Source of the DNA: an uncultured Gammaproteobacteria bacterium
Lineage (GTDB): Bacteria; Pseudomonadota; Gammaproteobacteria; Pseudomonadales; Ketobacteraceae
NCBI GenBank assembly: GCA_913063495.1
Contig: CAJXXT010000035.1
Span: forward strand, 1-34,105
Reading direction: 5' to 3'
Length of the DNA: 34,105 bases
Under the pieces are notes generated by a model. It did no database searches and was not told the origin of the DNA. It saw only the letters and a program-made list of their open reading frames with translations. Of this stretch, positions 33,291 through 34,105 are shown in pieces. Numbering within the stretch: position 1 is the stretch's first letter; each line of letters opens with the position of its first letter. A program made the position numbers and the translations under genes.

Positions 33291-33401
33291 CCGGTGCAGC
33301 GCGAAAGTTAATACTGGTGGCTGCCTGTGCCGCTACGCGTTGCTTCACTTTAGCACATCCATCCACCAGTATTAACTTCGCCTGACCAGAGGGCGTTACA
33401 T
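33281..33401 (+). other. attC recombination site 6
   Basis: CTCTAAC at 33281-33287, a 13-base spacer, then the left arm at 33301-33320 pairing with 33363-33381 over 19 bp with one extra A. The inner hairpin TGTGC...GCACA encloses CCGCTACGC. The core GTTACAT is at 33395-33401. The stem is almost identical to that of site 1. Confidence 0.88.
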
Positions 33402-33419
33402 GCACTAAGAATTCAATTT

Positions 33420-34013
33420 ATGAAAATTAAACAAGTTCGTGATGATATAAAAGAGGTGGCTAGAAAATCCCTTTCGAAGCACAATTTTGTTTCTGGCAAG
33501 GATGGACGACTCTTCAAAACTGATGAGAATGGTAATTGCTTTTCAATCATGTTTCTTGAGGTTAAAGATAGATCGTCTTTTTCCATATCAGTAAATGTGA
33601 CTGCAAGTTTCGAAAATGTAGACAAATTATTCCCTAAAGATGAAACTGATCCAGAGTTCACATTAAATTGTCGACTTGGTTCTGAATCTATTTCCTTTGA
33701 TAGTTACACAAAAAGTGAGCTTGAAGATATTATTGATAGGTTAACTTCTTCATTAGCAATACCATTTTTGTCTCGTATTTCAACAGAGGACAAAGTAATG
33801 GAAAATTTGTCTTCTGAGGATTCAACAGTGTGGATTACGTCAGATATAGTTGCGCGCTACAAATTTAAGTTTGCTTCTGCAATTGCTAGTAACGATAGTG
33901 GTATGCTATCTCTATATCTTAATGAGACCGATAAACTATTAAGTAAGCCATGGGTAGGTCAGTACAAAACCCAATTAACAAAGCTGTGCAATTATGCAAG
34001 AAAAAGCATGTAA
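33420..34013 (+). CDS. Cassette 7: hypothetical protein
   Basis: The 197-residue soluble protein begins 18 bases after the attC6 core. The N-terminal third is basic (MKIKQVRDDIKEVARKSLSKHNF); the middle is strand-rich with a repeated polar-aliphatic pattern (CFSIMFLEVKDRSSFSISVNVTASFENV). The C-terminal half is helical (KSELEDIIDRLTSSLAIPFL, then SDIVARYKFKFASAIASND and LSKPWVGQYKTQLTKLCNYARKSM). No catalytic motif is recognised. The N-terminal shape is reminiscent of DUF4304-like proteins, as in cassette 3, but identity is low by eye. A shortened attC-like element follows at the window edge. Confidence 0.48.
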   Translation: MKIKQVRDDIKEVARKSLSKHNFVSGKDGRLFKTDENGNCFSIMFLEVKDRSSFSISVNVTASFENVDKLFPKDETDPEFTLNCRLGSESISFDSYTKSELEDIIDRLTSSLAIPFLSRISTEDKVMENLSSEDSTVWITSDIVARYKFKFASAIASNDSGMLSLYLNETDKLLSKPWVGQYKTQLTKLCNYARKSM

Positions 34014-34027
34014 CAAGCGACTGTGAT

Positions 34028-34100
34028 TAAAAACAACCCCTACAGCGAATTTAGTTAATTCATATTCCACTCCAAATTATCGCGTACCATTGCGTTTAAA
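34028..34100 (+). other. Probable short attC site 7 at the window edge
   Basis: After the cassette 7 stop, GCGAATTTAG pairs with CAAATTATCGC (two extra bases on the right), and TCGC, eight bases and GCGTT give a core GTTTAAA at 34094-34100. The inverse core is poorly conserved. The element is only about 70 bases, shorter than the others. Confidence 0.5.
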
Positions 34101-34105
34101 ATGAC

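Larger units (their letters stand above)
28797..34105 (+). mobile_element. Integron gene-cassette array (integrase not in window; CALIN or distal part of a chromosomal integron)
   Basis: Eight small plus-strand genes are each followed by, or separated by, 110-125-bp imperfect palindromes with attC hallmarks; the junction at 32708-32799 is decayed and the one at the right edge is short. All six clear sites have an AAC-ending inverse core, exactly 13 bases, a stem start (GCGA, GGGA or GGAA), a loop with an inner small hairpin, the matching stem arm, 9-11 bases in the sites where I counted, and a GTT-type core. Several inner hairpins share a CCGCTACGC-like word and two sites share nearly the same stem, as in sedentary chromosomal integrons with homogeneous attC sites. 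All genes point the same way. The left flank is tapT/ftsH with no intI, and the right end leaves the window. Confidence 0.88.

Overview
The window looks like chromosomal DNA from a gammaproteobacterium, probably a marine or other aquatic one. The gene families are typical of that class (CsrA, FtsH, TapT/DTW protein, OYE reductase, OruR-type AraC regulator, MMPL exporter, HupE/UreJ). Base composition is moderately AT-rich. Several secreted lipoprotein hydrolases and acyl-CoA genes suggest a lipid-using lifestyle. I cannot name the genus from sequence alone. No tRNA, rRNA, CRISPR array or transposase was seen.

Layout. 1-7.3 kb is mostly plus strand: the end of an Old Yellow Enzyme reductase, a PhnD-like periplasmic binding protein, a TRL-like lipoprotein, a CsrA with an unusual C-terminal extension, a membrane hydrolase-like protein, a DUF4124 protein, a short conserved protein that may be truncated, a DUF6882 protein, a large hydrolase lipoprotein and a small membrane protein. 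7.3-15.2 kb alternates strands: a periplasmic solute-binding-like protein, an AraC regulator divergent from a second hydrolase lipoprotein, a DUF924 protein, a secreted trypsin-like protease, a globin-like protein and a membrane-anchored alpha/beta hydrolase. 15.4-21.9 kb holds metabolic and lipid genes: aminotransferase, SRPBCC protein, MMPL/RND transporter, SDR and acyl-CoA dehydrogenase. 21.9-24.1 kb is a compact cluster probably tied to metal handling: a His-rich membrane protein, a HupE/UreJ protein fused to an extra periplasmic domain, and a DUF6488 protein. A beta-propeller lipoprotein, an FtsH protease and the tRNA modifier TapT follow, up to 28.3 kb.

From about 28.8 kb to the right edge the character changes to an integron cassette array. 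Eight small, mostly unrecognisable plus-strand genes are separated by long imperfect palindromes with the hallmarks of attC sites: an RYYYAAC-like inverse core, a constant 13-nt spacer, a 16-19 bp stem with an unpaired base in the clearest cases, and a terminal GTT-type core. Six are clear, one at the right edge is probable and one inside the array is decayed. No integron integrase is visible, and the left flank is ordinary chromosome (ftsH, tapT). The array is therefore either an integrase-less cluster (CALIN) or the distal part of a chromosomal integron whose integrase is elsewhere. One cassette encodes an HNH nuclease with an N-terminal domain like the core-binding domain of tyrosine recombinases. 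The array and the HupE cluster are the most interesting parts of the window.
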